Assembly (NCBI GenBank): GCA_900545535.1
Contig: UQZN01000028.1
Span: 1 to 21,977 of the forward strand
Direction: 5' to 3'
From: an uncultured Phascolarctobacterium sp.
GTDB taxonomy: Bacteria > Bacillota > Negativicutes > Acidaminococcales > Acidaminococcaceae
Length of the DNA: 21,977 bases
The notes under the pieces were generated by a model that worked only from the letters and a program-made list of their open reading frames with translations, made no database searches and had not been told where the DNA came from. Made by a program: the position numbers and the translations under genes. Positions 1 to 8,440 of this stretch are shown here, one piece after another. Numbering within the stretch: the stretch's first letter is position 1; every line of letters starts with the position of its first letter.

Positions 1-55
1 AACAGAACTGACGTCCTAACAGGATTTTTGTGTCTACTAAGTATTGACCACTTCA
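1..55. mobile_element. possible edge of an insertion sequence (IS3-like end)
   Basis: The stretch contains no gene. It ends at position 55 in CA (bases 46-55 read GACCACTTCA), and on the minus strand it begins TGAAGTGG followed by an AT-rich TAGTAGACAC. IS3-family elements usually start with TG and end with CA, and the wording resembles such ends from memory. No transposase or target duplication is visible because the window starts here. The remaining 56-100 is a short AT-rich tail after the HAD gene without a clear terminator. The call is tentative. Confidence 0.25.
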
Positions 56-100
56 GCATAAAAGCGGTGTCTTTTGATTGAGTCAGTTTTTCAATTTTTC

Positions 101-919
101 TTATTGTAAGTCGATTTCAGCCTGTTGAGTAAGGATATTTTCAATAGCCAAAGCCACGCCATCATTATCATTGCTGGCAGTAATCAATTTTGCTGCCTGC
201 TGAACCTGCGGTTTGGCATTGGCAACAGCGACGCCGATACCTGCATTGGCGATCATGGAAAGGTCGTTATTAGAGTCGCCTATACACATGATTTCTTCAG
301 GCTGGATACCAAAGCTTGCCGCTAATGCTTCGACAGCGCCCCATTTATTAACGCCCGGCTCCATCAGTTCTAAAAAGTTATCTTTAGAGCTGGTCACGTC
401 CATACGCCCCTTAAACCGAGCGGCAACATCCTGCCAGGCAGCTGCAAAATCCTTACTTTCAGTCATCAACAGTAATTTATGCGGCGCTTTGTTGATGTTG
501 TATACAGCTTCGCCGACCGCTGTGGTAGGAACCCCGGAAATTCGGCTGTACATACGCGAATATTCATTTTCCTCTTTTACCAGCAGTTCATCGTCTATAT
601 ATACCTGCACATAATAGCCTTTTTCTTTACAATAGGCCAAAGCATCTAAAGCTGTTTGCAGCTGCAGCGGTTTCCTGACATAGACTTCTTCTGAAAGCGC
701 GCCTTTGACGATGGCCCCATTATAAGCGATCAACGGTACATCTAACTGCAATTGTTCGGCAAATGGTTTGATCGATCTGTACATTCTGCCCGTGGCAAGT
801 GTAAAAACGATCCCGGCAGCTAATGCTTTTTTTATAGCAGCAAGATTGCGCGGAGAAATTTTCCGGTCATTGTTCAGCAGTGTATCGTCCATATCACTGG
901 CAATCATTTTGATTTTCAT
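101..919 (-). CDS. Cof-type HAD-IIB family phosphatase
   Basis: A 272-residue protein of the Cof/YidA-like haloacid dehalogenase superfamily, cytosolic Mg-dependent phosphatases that act on sugar phosphates, flavin phosphates and similar small metabolites. Motif I is at residues 9-13 (DMDDT) with the nucleophile and general acid Asp. Motif II lies in LATGRMY near residue 41. The C-terminal motif IV is GDSNNDLSMI, followed by the usual GVAVANAKP segment. The length is normal for Cof proteins. Its ATG overlaps the TGA of the upstream membrane-protein gene in an ATGA, and an AAAGGAG sits 8 nt before the start, so the two genes are cotranscribed and coupled. The substrate cannot be told from sequence. 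The family call is firm. Confidence 0.93.
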   Translation of the reverse strand: MKIKMIASDMDDTLLNNDRKISPRNLAAIKKALAAGIVFTLATGRMYRSIKPFAEQLQLDVPLIAYNGAIVKGALSEEVYVRKPLQLQTALDALAYCKEKGYYVQVYIDDELLVKEENEYSRMYSRISGVPTTAVGEAVYNINKAPHKLLLMTESKDFAAAWQDVAARFKGRMDVTSSKDNFLELMEPGVNKWGAVEALAASFGIQPEEIMCIGDSNNDLSMIANAGIGVAVANAKPQVQQAAKLITASNDNDGVALAIENILTQQAEIDLQ

Positions 920-1266
920 TCCTTGAGCTCCTTTTCCACAGTTAATTCAGTAACACCAAGCGCCAGCAGGCAAAATACTGCCAGCAAGACTAAGGCGCCA
1001 AATTTATCAATTACAGTATAGCCTGGCAACAGGCGCATAATATCCATAGTCAAACAACTGCTGCCCACAAACAGCAAAGCCCGTTTTCGCAATATGGAGC
1101 CGCCGATTTTCCATGCCAAAAGCTGCACTAAAGCGCCGCCGATCCCTGCAATACAGGCTCCGGCGATCAGGCCGCCTAATGTGACAACTTCTATAACATT
1201 CGTCCAATAAAGCAAACAAAAATAAAGCACGCTCAACGTTACGGCGCGCAGAAAAAAAGCATACAT
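916..1266 (-). CDS. small multi-pass membrane protein of unknown function
   Basis: A 116-residue hydrophobic protein, not recognised. About four membrane-spanning stretches can be seen, roughly residues 4-25, 28-52, 62-80 and 86-106, with small-residue-rich helices (GGLIAGACIAGIGGALVQ) and a short acidic/basic tail ending EKELKE. This size and shape recall holin-like or small accessory membrane proteins, but no diagnostic motif supports either. The gene has its own TATAAT box at 1284-1289 and a GGTGAT ribosome-binding site. Its stop codon overlaps the start of the HAD phosphatase gene, so it is the first gene of a two-gene unit. The predicted transcript leader is very short, about 10 nt. Confidence 0.7.
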   Translation of the reverse strand: MYAFFLRAVTLSVLYFCLLYWTNVIEVVTLGGLIAGACIAGIGGALVQLLAWKIGGSILRKRALLFVGSSCLTMDIMRLLPGYTVIDKFGALVLLAVFCLLALGVTELTVEKELKE

Positions 1267-1283
1267 AACATCACCAGAACTAC

Positions 1284-1289
1284 ATTATA
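1284..1289 (-). promoter_or_regulatory. -10 box of the membrane protein-HAD unit
   Basis: A perfect TATAAT on the minus strand lies 17 nt before the ATG at 1266. No good -35 hexamer is seen at the usual distance, so the promoter call rests on the -10 alone. Confidence 0.4.
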
Positions 1290-1330
1290 CCATATCTCGC
1301 AAGGATACGTATTCTCACCAGGCTCAAAAA

Positions 1331-1367
1331 TAAAAGAAAAAAGAAGTTCCGCATAGCGAAACTTCTT
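1331..1367 (-). terminator. Rho-independent terminator after rubredoxin
   Basis: Bases 1341-1367 form a 12-pair stem with one mismatch (AAGAAGTTCCGC pairing with GCGAAACTTCTT around an ATA loop). On the minus strand it is followed by a T-rich run (TTTTCTTTTATTTTT). It sits 12 nt beyond the rubredoxin stop codon. Confidence 0.85.
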
Positions 1368-1378
1368 TGCTATTATTT

Positions 1379-1537
1379 TTATTGTTTGCTGAACTGGTCT
1401 TTACCAACACCGCACAAGGGGCAAACCCAATCAGCTGGCAAATCTGCAAAATCAGTGCCTGCAGCAACCCCATTATCAGGATCACCTATTTCCGGATCAT
1501 AAATATAACCACAAACATCACATACCCATTTTTCCAT
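1379..1537 (-). CDS. rubredoxin
   Basis: A 52-residue rubredoxin, a small cytosolic electron carrier with one iron held by four cysteines. Both ligand pairs are present: CDVCGY at residues 6-11 and CPLCGVGKDQF at 39-49. Between them is the family's aromatic and acidic core (YIYDPEIGDPDNG, residues 11-23, and LPADWVCP). The length matches typical rubredoxins of 52-54 residues. An AGGAG ribosome-binding site lies 10 nt before the ATG. The gene has its own promoter (TATAAT at 1672-1677) and terminator, although read-through from uvrC is possible. In anaerobes rubredoxin usually feeds electrons to oxygen- or peroxide-detoxifying enzymes; the partner here is not visible in the window. Confidence 0.95.
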   Translation of the reverse strand: MEKWVCDVCGYIYDPEIGDPDNGVAAGTDFADLPADWVCPLCGVGKDQFSKQ

Positions 1538-1542
1538 TTGTT

Positions 1543-1653
1543 TCAACTCCTTAATTTGATATTTTCAATTACATCAGCGAAGTACTGCCAAGCAGGTTTT
1601 ATTTTAACAGTAATATTAAAATTTTCATTCCTGTTCGGGCAGCAGCTTTTCAC
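1543..1653 (-). CDS. possible 36-codon leader ORF upstream of rubredoxin
   Basis: A GTG-initiated frame of 36 codons fills most of the rubredoxin leader and ends in a TGA that overlaps the rubredoxin Shine-Dalgarno region (AGGAGTTGA), an arrangement that would allow translational coupling. The predicted peptide starts MKSCCPNRNENF and continues with a plausible amphipathic stretch (KPAWQYFADVIENIK). The ribosome-binding site before the GTG is poor, and no family is recognised. It could equally be non-coding leader sequence. Confidence 0.25.
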   Translation of the reverse strand: MKSCCPNRNENFNITVKIKPAWQYFADVIENIKLRS

Positions 1654-1671
1654 TAATAGTTCTTTAATAAT

Positions 1672-1677
1672 ATTATA
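1672..1677 (-). promoter_or_regulatory. -10 box of rubredoxin promoter
   Basis: A perfect TATAAT on the minus strand lies about 135 nt upstream of the rubredoxin start and just past the uvrC stop. The best -35 candidates upstream (TTGCTG at 19 nt or CTGACT at 16 nt spacing) are weak matches. Confidence 0.5.
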
Positions 1678-1730
1678 CCATCAATACGGCAAAAGTCAGC
1701 AAACAAAAATTACATAAATGACGATTTAAT

Positions 1731-3554
1731 TTATTTAAGCACTTCTTTTTTTTCAGGCAGGTCTAAACGAAAGAAATCATAGATACGCTGCGCCGTAGGA
1801 TAATTCATCCCTTCGACTTCTGCCAACTCCTCGACACTGGCTGCTTTCATGGCATCCAGCGACTGAAAACGCTTCCATAAAGCCTGACGTCTTTTAGTTC
1901 CAATCCCTTCAATGTGGTCAAGAATAGAAACCATATTACGCTTGCTGCGCAGCTTACGATGATAAGTTATCGCAAAACGGTGAGCTTCATCACGAATACG
2001 CTGGATAAGATGTAAGGAGGCTGATTCTCTGTCCAGCAAAATGCTTTCAGAAGAACCTTCTGTAAAAATTTCCTCTTCACGTTTGGCCAGGCCGATAACA
2101 GGAAGCTCGTGCAGACCTAAACCACGAATAACTTCCAAAGCCGAACTCAGCTGCCCTTTGCCACCGTCGATAATAACAAGGCTTGGCAGGTCCTCATAAT
2201 CTTTATAACGCCGGTAAACTACCTCCTGCATAGATTTAAAATCATCCGGCTTTCCTTCCGTAGATTCGATCTTATAGCGTCGATAATCTTTTTTACTGGG
2301 TTTCCCATTACGAAAAACGACCATTGAGGCAACTGTTTCTGTTCCCTGAGTATGGGAAATATCAAAACAGTCCATCCTTGCCAGCGGTTCAGGCAATTGC
2401 AGGGCATTCTGCAGTTCTTCTGCCGCCTGTTCTTCAGTTTGCAGCGAAAGCTGCCCTTTGCGCAGACGTTCTTCAAGAAGTTTAGCCGCATTTTCAGTCG
2501 CCAGATGCAGCAATTCACGTTTTGTACCCCGCTGAGGCTGCAAAAACTCCACTTTGCGTCCTGCTCTTGACGCCAGCCACTCTGTCAGCACCGTCATTTC
2601 CTCGGCTGCCGGAAGTACCGGCAAGAGTATTTCCCGCGGTACGAACGAAGCCTCGTTGTAATACTGTTTTATAAAAGCAGTCAAAACATCCTGCTCGCTG
2701 TCGTCATCATTCTGTAAAAAGAAATTGTCACGGCCAATCAATTTCCCGCCGCGCACAAAAAATATCTGTAAACAGATACCGGTACTGTCTTTGGCAAGTC
2801 CCACTACGTCAAGATCACCGCCGCCTGTTACCGCTTTCTGCTGTTCGTTGAGCCGCGTTACGGCCTGCAGCTGATCGCGTACACGGGCAGCTTCTTCAAA
2901 AGCATAGTTTTCAGCCGCCTGCTGCATCTGCAGCTTAAGCTCACGTTCAAGCTCAGCAGTACGCCCATCCAGGAGCATACATACCGCTTTGATCATTTTC
3001 CCATAATCCTCACGGGAAACATATCCGGCACAGGGAGCAAGGCAACGCTTGATATGATATTGAAGACAGGGTCTGTCCGTATTCATTTTGCGGCAATTCC
3101 GCAAAGGGAACATTGACCGCAGCAGTTTGACGGTAGCGTGCATGGCGCCGGCATCTGCATAAGGGCCATAATATCTGGCGCCGTCACGCATCTGCCTGCG
3201 GGTAACATAAATACGCGGAAATTCTTCCTGTACCGTCACCTTCAGATAAGGATAGGTTTTATCATCCTTCAGCATGATATTATAGCGGGGACGGTGTTTT
3301 TTGATCAGATTACATTCTAAGATAAGCGCTTCAACTTCACTGTCAGTAACGATAGTTTCGATCTCGGCAACTTTGGCAACTAATGCTTTAACTTTCACCG
3401 TATGGGACGCCAGATTGCGGAAATAACTGCGTACACGGTTTTTTAACACTACCGCTTTTCCGACATAGATGATCTTACCATGCTCGTCACGCATTATATA
3501 AACGCCAGGCTTATCCGGCAGTACGGCTAAAGTTTTAGCAATAGATTCATTCAT
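1731..3554 (-). CDS. uvrC: excinuclease ABC subunit C (UvrC)
   Basis: The dual-incision nuclease of nucleotide excision repair; it acts on the UvrB-damaged-DNA complex. It has 607 residues from the chosen ATG, normal for UvrC. Order of parts: N-terminal GIY-YIG nuclease (GVYIM near residue 17, IIYVGKA near 29), a four-cysteine cluster (C-x8-C-x7-C-x3-C around residues 154-176) of the type shown to bind an Fe-S cluster in UvrC, a UVR domain that contacts UvrB (about 205-240), the RNase H-like C-terminal nuclease (FDISHTQG, then VIIDGGKGQL) and a terminal helix-hairpin-helix pair (HIEGIGTKRRQAL). The ATG at 3554 overlaps the uvrA stop as TAATG and has a GG-rich site upstream. A GTG 12 nt earlier is also possible but less like the family N-terminus. 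Confidence 0.97.
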   Translation of the reverse strand: MNESIAKTLAVLPDKPGVYIMRDEHGKIIYVGKAVVLKNRVRSYFRNLASHTVKVKALVAKVAEIETIVTDSEVEALILECNLIKKHRPRYNIMLKDDKTYPYLKVTVQEEFPRIYVTRRQMRDGARYYGPYADAGAMHATVKLLRSMFPLRNCRKMNTDRPCLQYHIKRCLAPCAGYVSREDYGKMIKAVCMLLDGRTAELERELKLQMQQAAENYAFEEAARVRDQLQAVTRLNEQQKAVTGGGDLDVVGLAKDSTGICLQIFFVRGGKLIGRDNFFLQNDDDSEQDVLTAFIKQYYNEASFVPREILLPVLPAAEEMTVLTEWLASRAGRKVEFLQPQRGTKRELLHLATENAAKLLEERLRKGQLSLQTEEQAAEELQNALQLPEPLARMDCFDISHTQGTETVASMVVFRNGKPSKKDYRRYKIESTEGKPDDFKSMQEVVYRRYKDYEDLPSLVIIDGGKGQLSSALEVIRGLGLHELPVIGLAKREEEIFTEGSSESILLDRESASLHLIQRIRDEAHRFAITYHRKLRSKRNMVSILDHIEGIGTKRRQALWKRFQSLDAMKAASVEELAEVEGMNYPTAQRIYDFFRLDLPEKKEVLK

Positions 3555-6397
3555 TACTGATACCACCCATGTTTTTTGGCCTGAGCCAAAGCTTGTTTGA
3601 TATATTGGCCCGTATAGGATTTCTTATTTTTGGCAACTTCTTCCGGGGTCCCAGAGGCCAGCAAAGTCCCGCCTTTGTCGCCGCCTTCAGGGCCCAAATC
3701 GATGATATAGTCGGCAGTTTTGATAACGTCAAGATTATGTTCGATAACAACAACGGAATCTCCTGCTCCAACCAGTCTCTGCAAAACCTCCAACAATTTA
3801 TGTACGTCGGCAATATGCAGACCCGTGGTAGGTTCATCTAAAATATACAGTGTTTTACCAGTACTGCGGCGTGATAATTCTGTCGCCAGCTTCACGCGCT
3901 GCGCCTCACCACCGGAAAGCGTTGTTGCAGCCTGTCCCAATCTGATATAACCTAAGCCGACATCTTCAAGCACTTCCAGCTTGCGGTAAATACGGGGAAG
4001 GTTTTTGAAAAACTCACAGGCTTCTGTAACTGTCATATCCAGAACCTCGGCAATAGTTTTACCTTTGTAATGCACTTCCAGCGTATCGCGGTTATAGCGG
4101 GCACCATGGCATACTTCGCAGGGAACATATACGTCAGGCAGAAAATGCATCTCGATTTTATTCATCCCGTCGCCGCGGCAGGCTTCGCAGCGTCCACCTT
4201 TGACATTAAAGCTAAAGCGCCCCGGCTTGTAACCACGCAGCTTGGCCTCATTGGTCTGGCTGAACAGCTCGCGGATAAAATCAAATACTCCGGTATAGGT
4301 GGCCGGATTAGAACGCGGCGTTCTGCCGATAGGTGACTGGTCGATATTGATAACTTTATCGATCTCATTCAAGCCCAGGATCTCTTTATGTTCCGCCGGA
4401 CGCAGACGTGCCCCATGCAGCTTGGCTGCCAACGCGTTATAAAGGATATCATTGATCAGCGTCGACTTACCGCTGCCGGAAACACCTGTTACAACTGTAA
4501 AAACACCCAGTGGGATCTTTACATCGATGTTCTTCAGGTTGTTTGCCTGCGCGCCCTTGATTTCAATAAAACGGCCATCATTGCTGCGGCGTTTTTTCGG
4601 TACGGGAATAAACCTGCGTCCGCTCAGGTATTGGCCCGTTACTGAATTTTCGGACTGCTTGATGACCTCAACCGGTCCCTGAGCCACTACATTACCGCCA
4701 TGCTCACCTGCACCGGGGCCAATATCTATGATCTGGTCGGCAGCATACATCGTTTCTTCATCATGCTCTACTACCAGCAGCGTATTGCCCAGATCCCGCA
4801 GATGTTTCAGTGTCTCCAGCAATTTACTGTTATCGCGCTGATGCAGGCCGATACTGGGTTCATCTAAAATATATAATACGCCGACCAGACCGGAACCGAT
4901 CTGCGTGGCCAGCCGGATACGCTGAGCCTCACCACCGGAAAGTGTTCCGGCCGCACGGTCCAGAGTCAGATAGTCCAGCCCCACATCATTCAAAAACTTT
5001 AACCGGGCCAGAATTTCTTTTAGAACCTGTTTGGCAATGATCTGTTGTCGTTCAGTAAGTTCCAGTGTATTGAAAAATTCTATTGCATCACGCACTGTCA
5101 AAGCTGTGACCTGACAAATATTTTTGCCGCCGACAAGAATCGCCAGGACCTCTTTTTTCAACCTGGCGCCATGGCATACAGGACAGGGATTGCTTGTCAT
5201 AAACCCTTCTATATCCAGACGCATCCGCTCGGAAAAGGCCTCGCGATGGCGACGGCGCAGCATGGGAATGATACCTTCAAAAGCAGTAGTATGTTTTTTT
5301 ACCTCGCCCTGCATGTTTTCATAAACAAACGAAAATTTTTCTTCACCGCTGCCATACCAGAGCAAGTCCTTTATTTTTTCCGGCAAATCATTCCAAACTG
5401 TCTCGAAGCCATACCCATAAGCTTTCAGCACGGCTCCCAGCTGTTTCATATGATAAGCTTCCATATTAGTACTGAGAGCAGCAATAACCCCTTCTGCAAA
5501 AGTTTTACTGCCGTCTGGAACGATCAGCTCCTTATCCAGCTCCATATTCATTCCCAAGCCGGTACATTCCGGGCAGGCGCCATAAGGATTATTGAAAGAA
5601 AAAAGACGCGGCTCGATTTCAGGCAAACTGATACCACAGTCGCTGCAGGCAAAATGCTCGCTGTACAGCTGCGCTTCACCGCCAATAATACTTATCTCAA
5701 CCAAACCCTCTGCCAGCTTTAACGCAGTTTCTACCGAATCTGACAGACGCTGGGCGATACCATCGCGTACCGCCAAACGGTCTACTACTACAGACAAGCT
5801 ATGCTTGCGTTTCTTATCCAGGGTTATTTCTTCGTCTAAAGTGCGTACCTCGCCATCGATATACATCCTGGCATAACCGGCTTTGCGCATAGCATCCAAA
5901 ATTTTCTGATGTTCGCCCTTACGGCCGCGCACTAACGGCGCCATCACCATGAACTTAGTGCCTTCGGCCAACTCCAGCACATGATCGACGATCTGCTCTA
6001 CCGTCTGCCGTTCGATGATTTTGCCGCAGTTAGGACAATGCGGTTCTCCGATACGAGCAAACAACAAGCGCAGGTAATCGTATATTTCAGTTACCGTACC
6101 CACTGTTGAACGCGGATTACGGCTGGTAGTCTTCTGATCAATAGAAATCGCCGGGCTGAGCCCTTCAATATAATCTACATCCGGCTTATCCATCTGGCCT
6201 AAAAATTGCCGCGCATAAGCCGAAAGCGACTCGACATAGCGGCGCTGTCCCTCTGCATAAATGGTATCGAACGCCAGAGAAGATTTACCACTGCCTGATA
6301 ATCCGGTAACGACGACCAGCTCGTCACGCGGTATCTCGACAGTGATATTTTTCAGGTTATGCTGCCTGGCACCTTTTACAATCAATTGTTCTTTCAT
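3554..6397 (-). CDS. uvrA: excinuclease ABC subunit A (UvrA)
   Basis: The damage-scanning ATPase of nucleotide excision repair, which loads UvrB. It has 947 residues, the full family length. Two ABC ATPase halves are visible: Walker A GLSGSGKSS near residue 33 and GVSGSGKST near 639, each with an LSGGEAQR signature and a downstream ILDEP Walker B. Zinc-binding cysteine pairs occur as CPNCGK, CSDCG with CPECTG, and CEACRG with CEVCHG. The start ATG overlaps the uvrB stop as ATGA, and its stop overlaps the uvrC start, so uvrB, uvrA and uvrC form one tightly coupled unit. Confidence 0.98.
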   Translation of the reverse strand: MKEQLIVKGARQHNLKNITVEIPRDELVVVTGLSGSGKSSLAFDTIYAEGQRRYVESLSAYARQFLGQMDKPDVDYIEGLSPAISIDQKTTSRNPRSTVGTVTEIYDYLRLLFARIGEPHCPNCGKIIERQTVEQIVDHVLELAEGTKFMVMAPLVRGRKGEHQKILDAMRKAGYARMYIDGEVRTLDEEITLDKKRKHSLSVVVDRLAVRDGIAQRLSDSVETALKLAEGLVEISIIGGEAQLYSEHFACSDCGISLPEIEPRLFSFNNPYGACPECTGLGMNMELDKELIVPDGSKTFAEGVIAALSTNMEAYHMKQLGAVLKAYGYGFETVWNDLPEKIKDLLWYGSGEEKFSFVYENMQGEVKKHTTAFEGIIPMLRRRHREAFSERMRLDIEGFMTSNPCPVCHGARLKKEVLAILVGGKNICQVTALTVRDAIEFFNTLELTERQQIIAKQVLKEILARLKFLNDVGLDYLTLDRAAGTLSGGEAQRIRLATQIGSGLVGVLYILDEPSIGLHQRDNSKLLETLKHLRDLGNTLLVVEHDEETMYAADQIIDIGPGAGEHGGNVVAQGPVEVIKQSENSVTGQYLSGRRFIPVPKKRRSNDGRFIEIKGAQANNLKNIDVKIPLGVFTVVTGVSGSGKSTLINDILYNALAAKLHGARLRPAEHKEILGLNEIDKVINIDQSPIGRTPRSNPATYTGVFDFIRELFSQTNEAKLRGYKPGRFSFNVKGGRCEACRGDGMNKIEMHFLPDVYVPCEVCHGARYNRDTLEVHYKGKTIAEVLDMTVTEACEFFKNLPRIYRKLEVLEDVGLGYIRLGQAATTLSGGEAQRVKLATELSRRSTGKTLYILDEPTTGLHIADVHKLLEVLQRLVGAGDSVVVIEHNLDVIKTADYIIDLGPEGGDKGGTLLASGTPEEVAKNKKSYTGQYIKQALAQAKKHGWYQ

Positions 6398-8412
6398 TGC
6401 TTACTCCTGTTTTTGGGCTTAGGCGTCAATTTCTGGCCTAACTGTCCTTTAATTACGATCAAACGGTCCCGCAGTTCTGCCGCCAGTTCAAAGTTAAGCT
6501 CTTTGGCCGCAGCAGCCATTCGTTTCTCAAGTTCTTTGGCCATTTTCTGCAGTTCCTTTTCTGACCGTTTTTTGATCGCATTATCGCTATAATCCTCTAT
6601 AGCATCATCTTCGGCGATCTTCGTCAGTTTTATCAGCTGACGTTGTTCTTTATAGATAGTTTTAGGCGTGATATGATGCTCTTTGTTATAGTCCTCCTGC
6701 AGCTCCCGCCGGCGGTTCGTTTCATCAATAGCCCGCCGCATCGAATCGGTAATGCGATCAGCATACATTATGACCCGGCCATGCTCATTCCGGGCGGCAC
6801 GGCCGATAGTCTGGATCATGGCCGTATCACTGCGCAGGAACCCTTCTTTGTCGGCATCTAAAATAGCGATCAGTGAAACCTCCGGCAGATCCAAACCTTC
6901 CCGCAGCAGATTGATGCCTACCAAAACGTCAAATTTACCATTGCGCAAATCGTCAATGATTTCGGCACGTTCGATCGTAGCAATCTCTGAATGCAGATAA
7001 CGCACTTTTACACCGGCCTGTTTTAGATATTCAGTCAGATCTTCTGACATACGCTTAGTCAGCGTCGTCACCAAAGTACGTTCGCCAGCCTCAGTAACTT
7101 TATGTATTTCATTCAACAGATCATCGATCTGTCCTTTGATCGGTCTGATTTCTACCTGCGGATCTAACAAGCCCGTAGGCCTGATGATCTGCTCGACAAC
7201 CTGCTGGGTCTGTTCCATTTCATATTTGGCGGGTGTCGCTGAAACATAAATCACCTGATTTACCTGCTGCTGAAACTCGTCAAAGGTAAAAGGTCTGTTA
7301 TCAAAAGCAGAAGGCAACCGGAAGCCATGCTCTACCAGCATTTCCTTACGCGAACGGTCACCGGCATACATCGCCCTGATCTGGGGTAAGGTAACATGAG
7401 ATTCATCTATCACTAAAAGAAAATCCTTGGGGAAATAATTGACTAAAGTAAAGGGCGGCTCCCCGGCCTTACGGTTAGCTAAGTGGCGTGAATAATTCTC
7501 GATACCGGAACAGTAACCCATTTCATTCATCATTTCCAGATCATAATTTGTACGCTGTTCCAGCCGCTGTGCTTCCAGTAATTTATTATGTGCATTAAGA
7601 TATTCCAGACGCTCAGCCAGTTCCACTTTAATATCTTCCATTGCCCGGTCAAGATTTTCACGGGAGGTTACATAGTGCGAAGCCGGAAAAATAGCAACAT
7701 GACTGCGCTTAGCTAGAATTTCTCCGGTCAGCACATCGACTTCCAGTATCCGTTCCACCTCATCGTCGAACATCTCGATCCGAACTGCTTTTTCGTTATA
7801 CCCGGCAGGAATAACTTCAATAACGTCGCCGCGGACACGAAAAGTACCGCGTTGAAAAGCAACGTCATTACGATCATATTGGATCTCGACCAGTTTCCGC
7901 AAAATAGCCTGTCGGTCGATCGTTTGCCCTACACGCAATGAAAGCACCATATCATAATATTCCTGCGGCGCGCCTAAGCCGTAAATACACGAAACACTGG
8001 CAACAATAATTACGTCACGCCGTTCAAATAAAGCGCTGGTAGCTGAATGCCGCAGTTTATCGATCTCATCATTGATCGACGCATCTTTTTCGATATAAGT
8101 ATCCGATTGCGGAATATAAGCCTCAGGCTGATAATAATCATAATAGGACACAAAATATTCCACTGCATTTTCCGGAAAAAAAGCTTTGAGCTCGCTGGCT
8201 AACTGTGCCGCCAGTGTTTTGTTGTGCGCTATAACTAATGTCGGTTTGCGTACCTTGTTGATGACCTGGGCAATAGTATAGGTTTTGCCCGTGCCTGTAG
8301 CGCCAAGCAAAACCTGTGTCCGCAGGCCTTTTTCTATACCTGCCGCCAGTTTCTCGATAGCCTGAGGCTGATCGCCAGCCGGTTCAAAAGGTGCTGTTAT
8401 TTTAAAATCCAT
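6394..8412 (-). CDS. uvrB: excinuclease ABC subunit B (UvrB)
   Basis: The helicase-like damage-verification subunit of nucleotide excision repair. It has 672 residues from the chosen start. Visible motifs: Walker A GATGTGKTYT near residue 39, the DNA-clamping beta-hairpin region (SYYDYYQPEAYIP), the DEAD-like VIDESHV, helicase motif VI region (GINLLREGLDLPEV, then QTIGRAARN) and the C-terminal UVR domain (NFELAAELRDRL) that binds UvrC. The ATG at 8412 is preferred over one 18 nt upstream because GAGGT lies 6 nt before it and the protein then begins MDFKITAPFEPAGDQP, as usual for the family. It follows xth by 28 nt with no promoter or terminator between, and overlaps uvrA by 4 nt. Confidence 0.98.
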   Translation of the reverse strand: MDFKITAPFEPAGDQPQAIEKLAAGIEKGLRTQVLLGATGTGKTYTIAQVINKVRKPTLVIAHNKTLAAQLASELKAFFPENAVEYFVSYYDYYQPEAYIPQSDTYIEKDASINDEIDKLRHSATSALFERRDVIIVASVSCIYGLGAPQEYYDMVLSLRVGQTIDRQAILRKLVEIQYDRNDVAFQRGTFRVRGDVIEVIPAGYNEKAVRIEMFDDEVERILEVDVLTGEILAKRSHVAIFPASHYVTSRENLDRAMEDIKVELAERLEYLNAHNKLLEAQRLEQRTNYDLEMMNEMGYCSGIENYSRHLANRKAGEPPFTLVNYFPKDFLLVIDESHVTLPQIRAMYAGDRSRKEMLVEHGFRLPSAFDNRPFTFDEFQQQVNQVIYVSATPAKYEMEQTQQVVEQIIRPTGLLDPQVEIRPIKGQIDDLLNEIHKVTEAGERTLVTTLTKRMSEDLTEYLKQAGVKVRYLHSEIATIERAEIIDDLRNGKFDVLVGINLLREGLDLPEVSLIAILDADKEGFLRSDTAMIQTIGRAARNEHGRVIMYADRITDSMRRAIDETNRRRELQEDYNKEHHITPKTIYKEQRQLIKLTKIAEDDAIEDYSDNAIKKRSEKELQKMAKELEKRMAAAAKELNFELAAELRDRLIVIKGQLGQKLTPKPKNRSKQ

Positions 8413-8440
8413 ATTGTGACCTCGTGTCATTACAGAAAAT

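Noticed and set aside
1367..1717. A 116-codon plus-strand frame over the rubredoxin region
   Set aside because: It is the antisense shadow of rubredoxin, its leader and terminator; the minus-strand rubredoxin has all four ligand cysteines and a ribosome-binding site.
5045..5722. A 225-codon plus-strand frame
   Set aside because: It lies wholly inside uvrA on the opposite strand; no family resemblance, and uvrA is intact across it.
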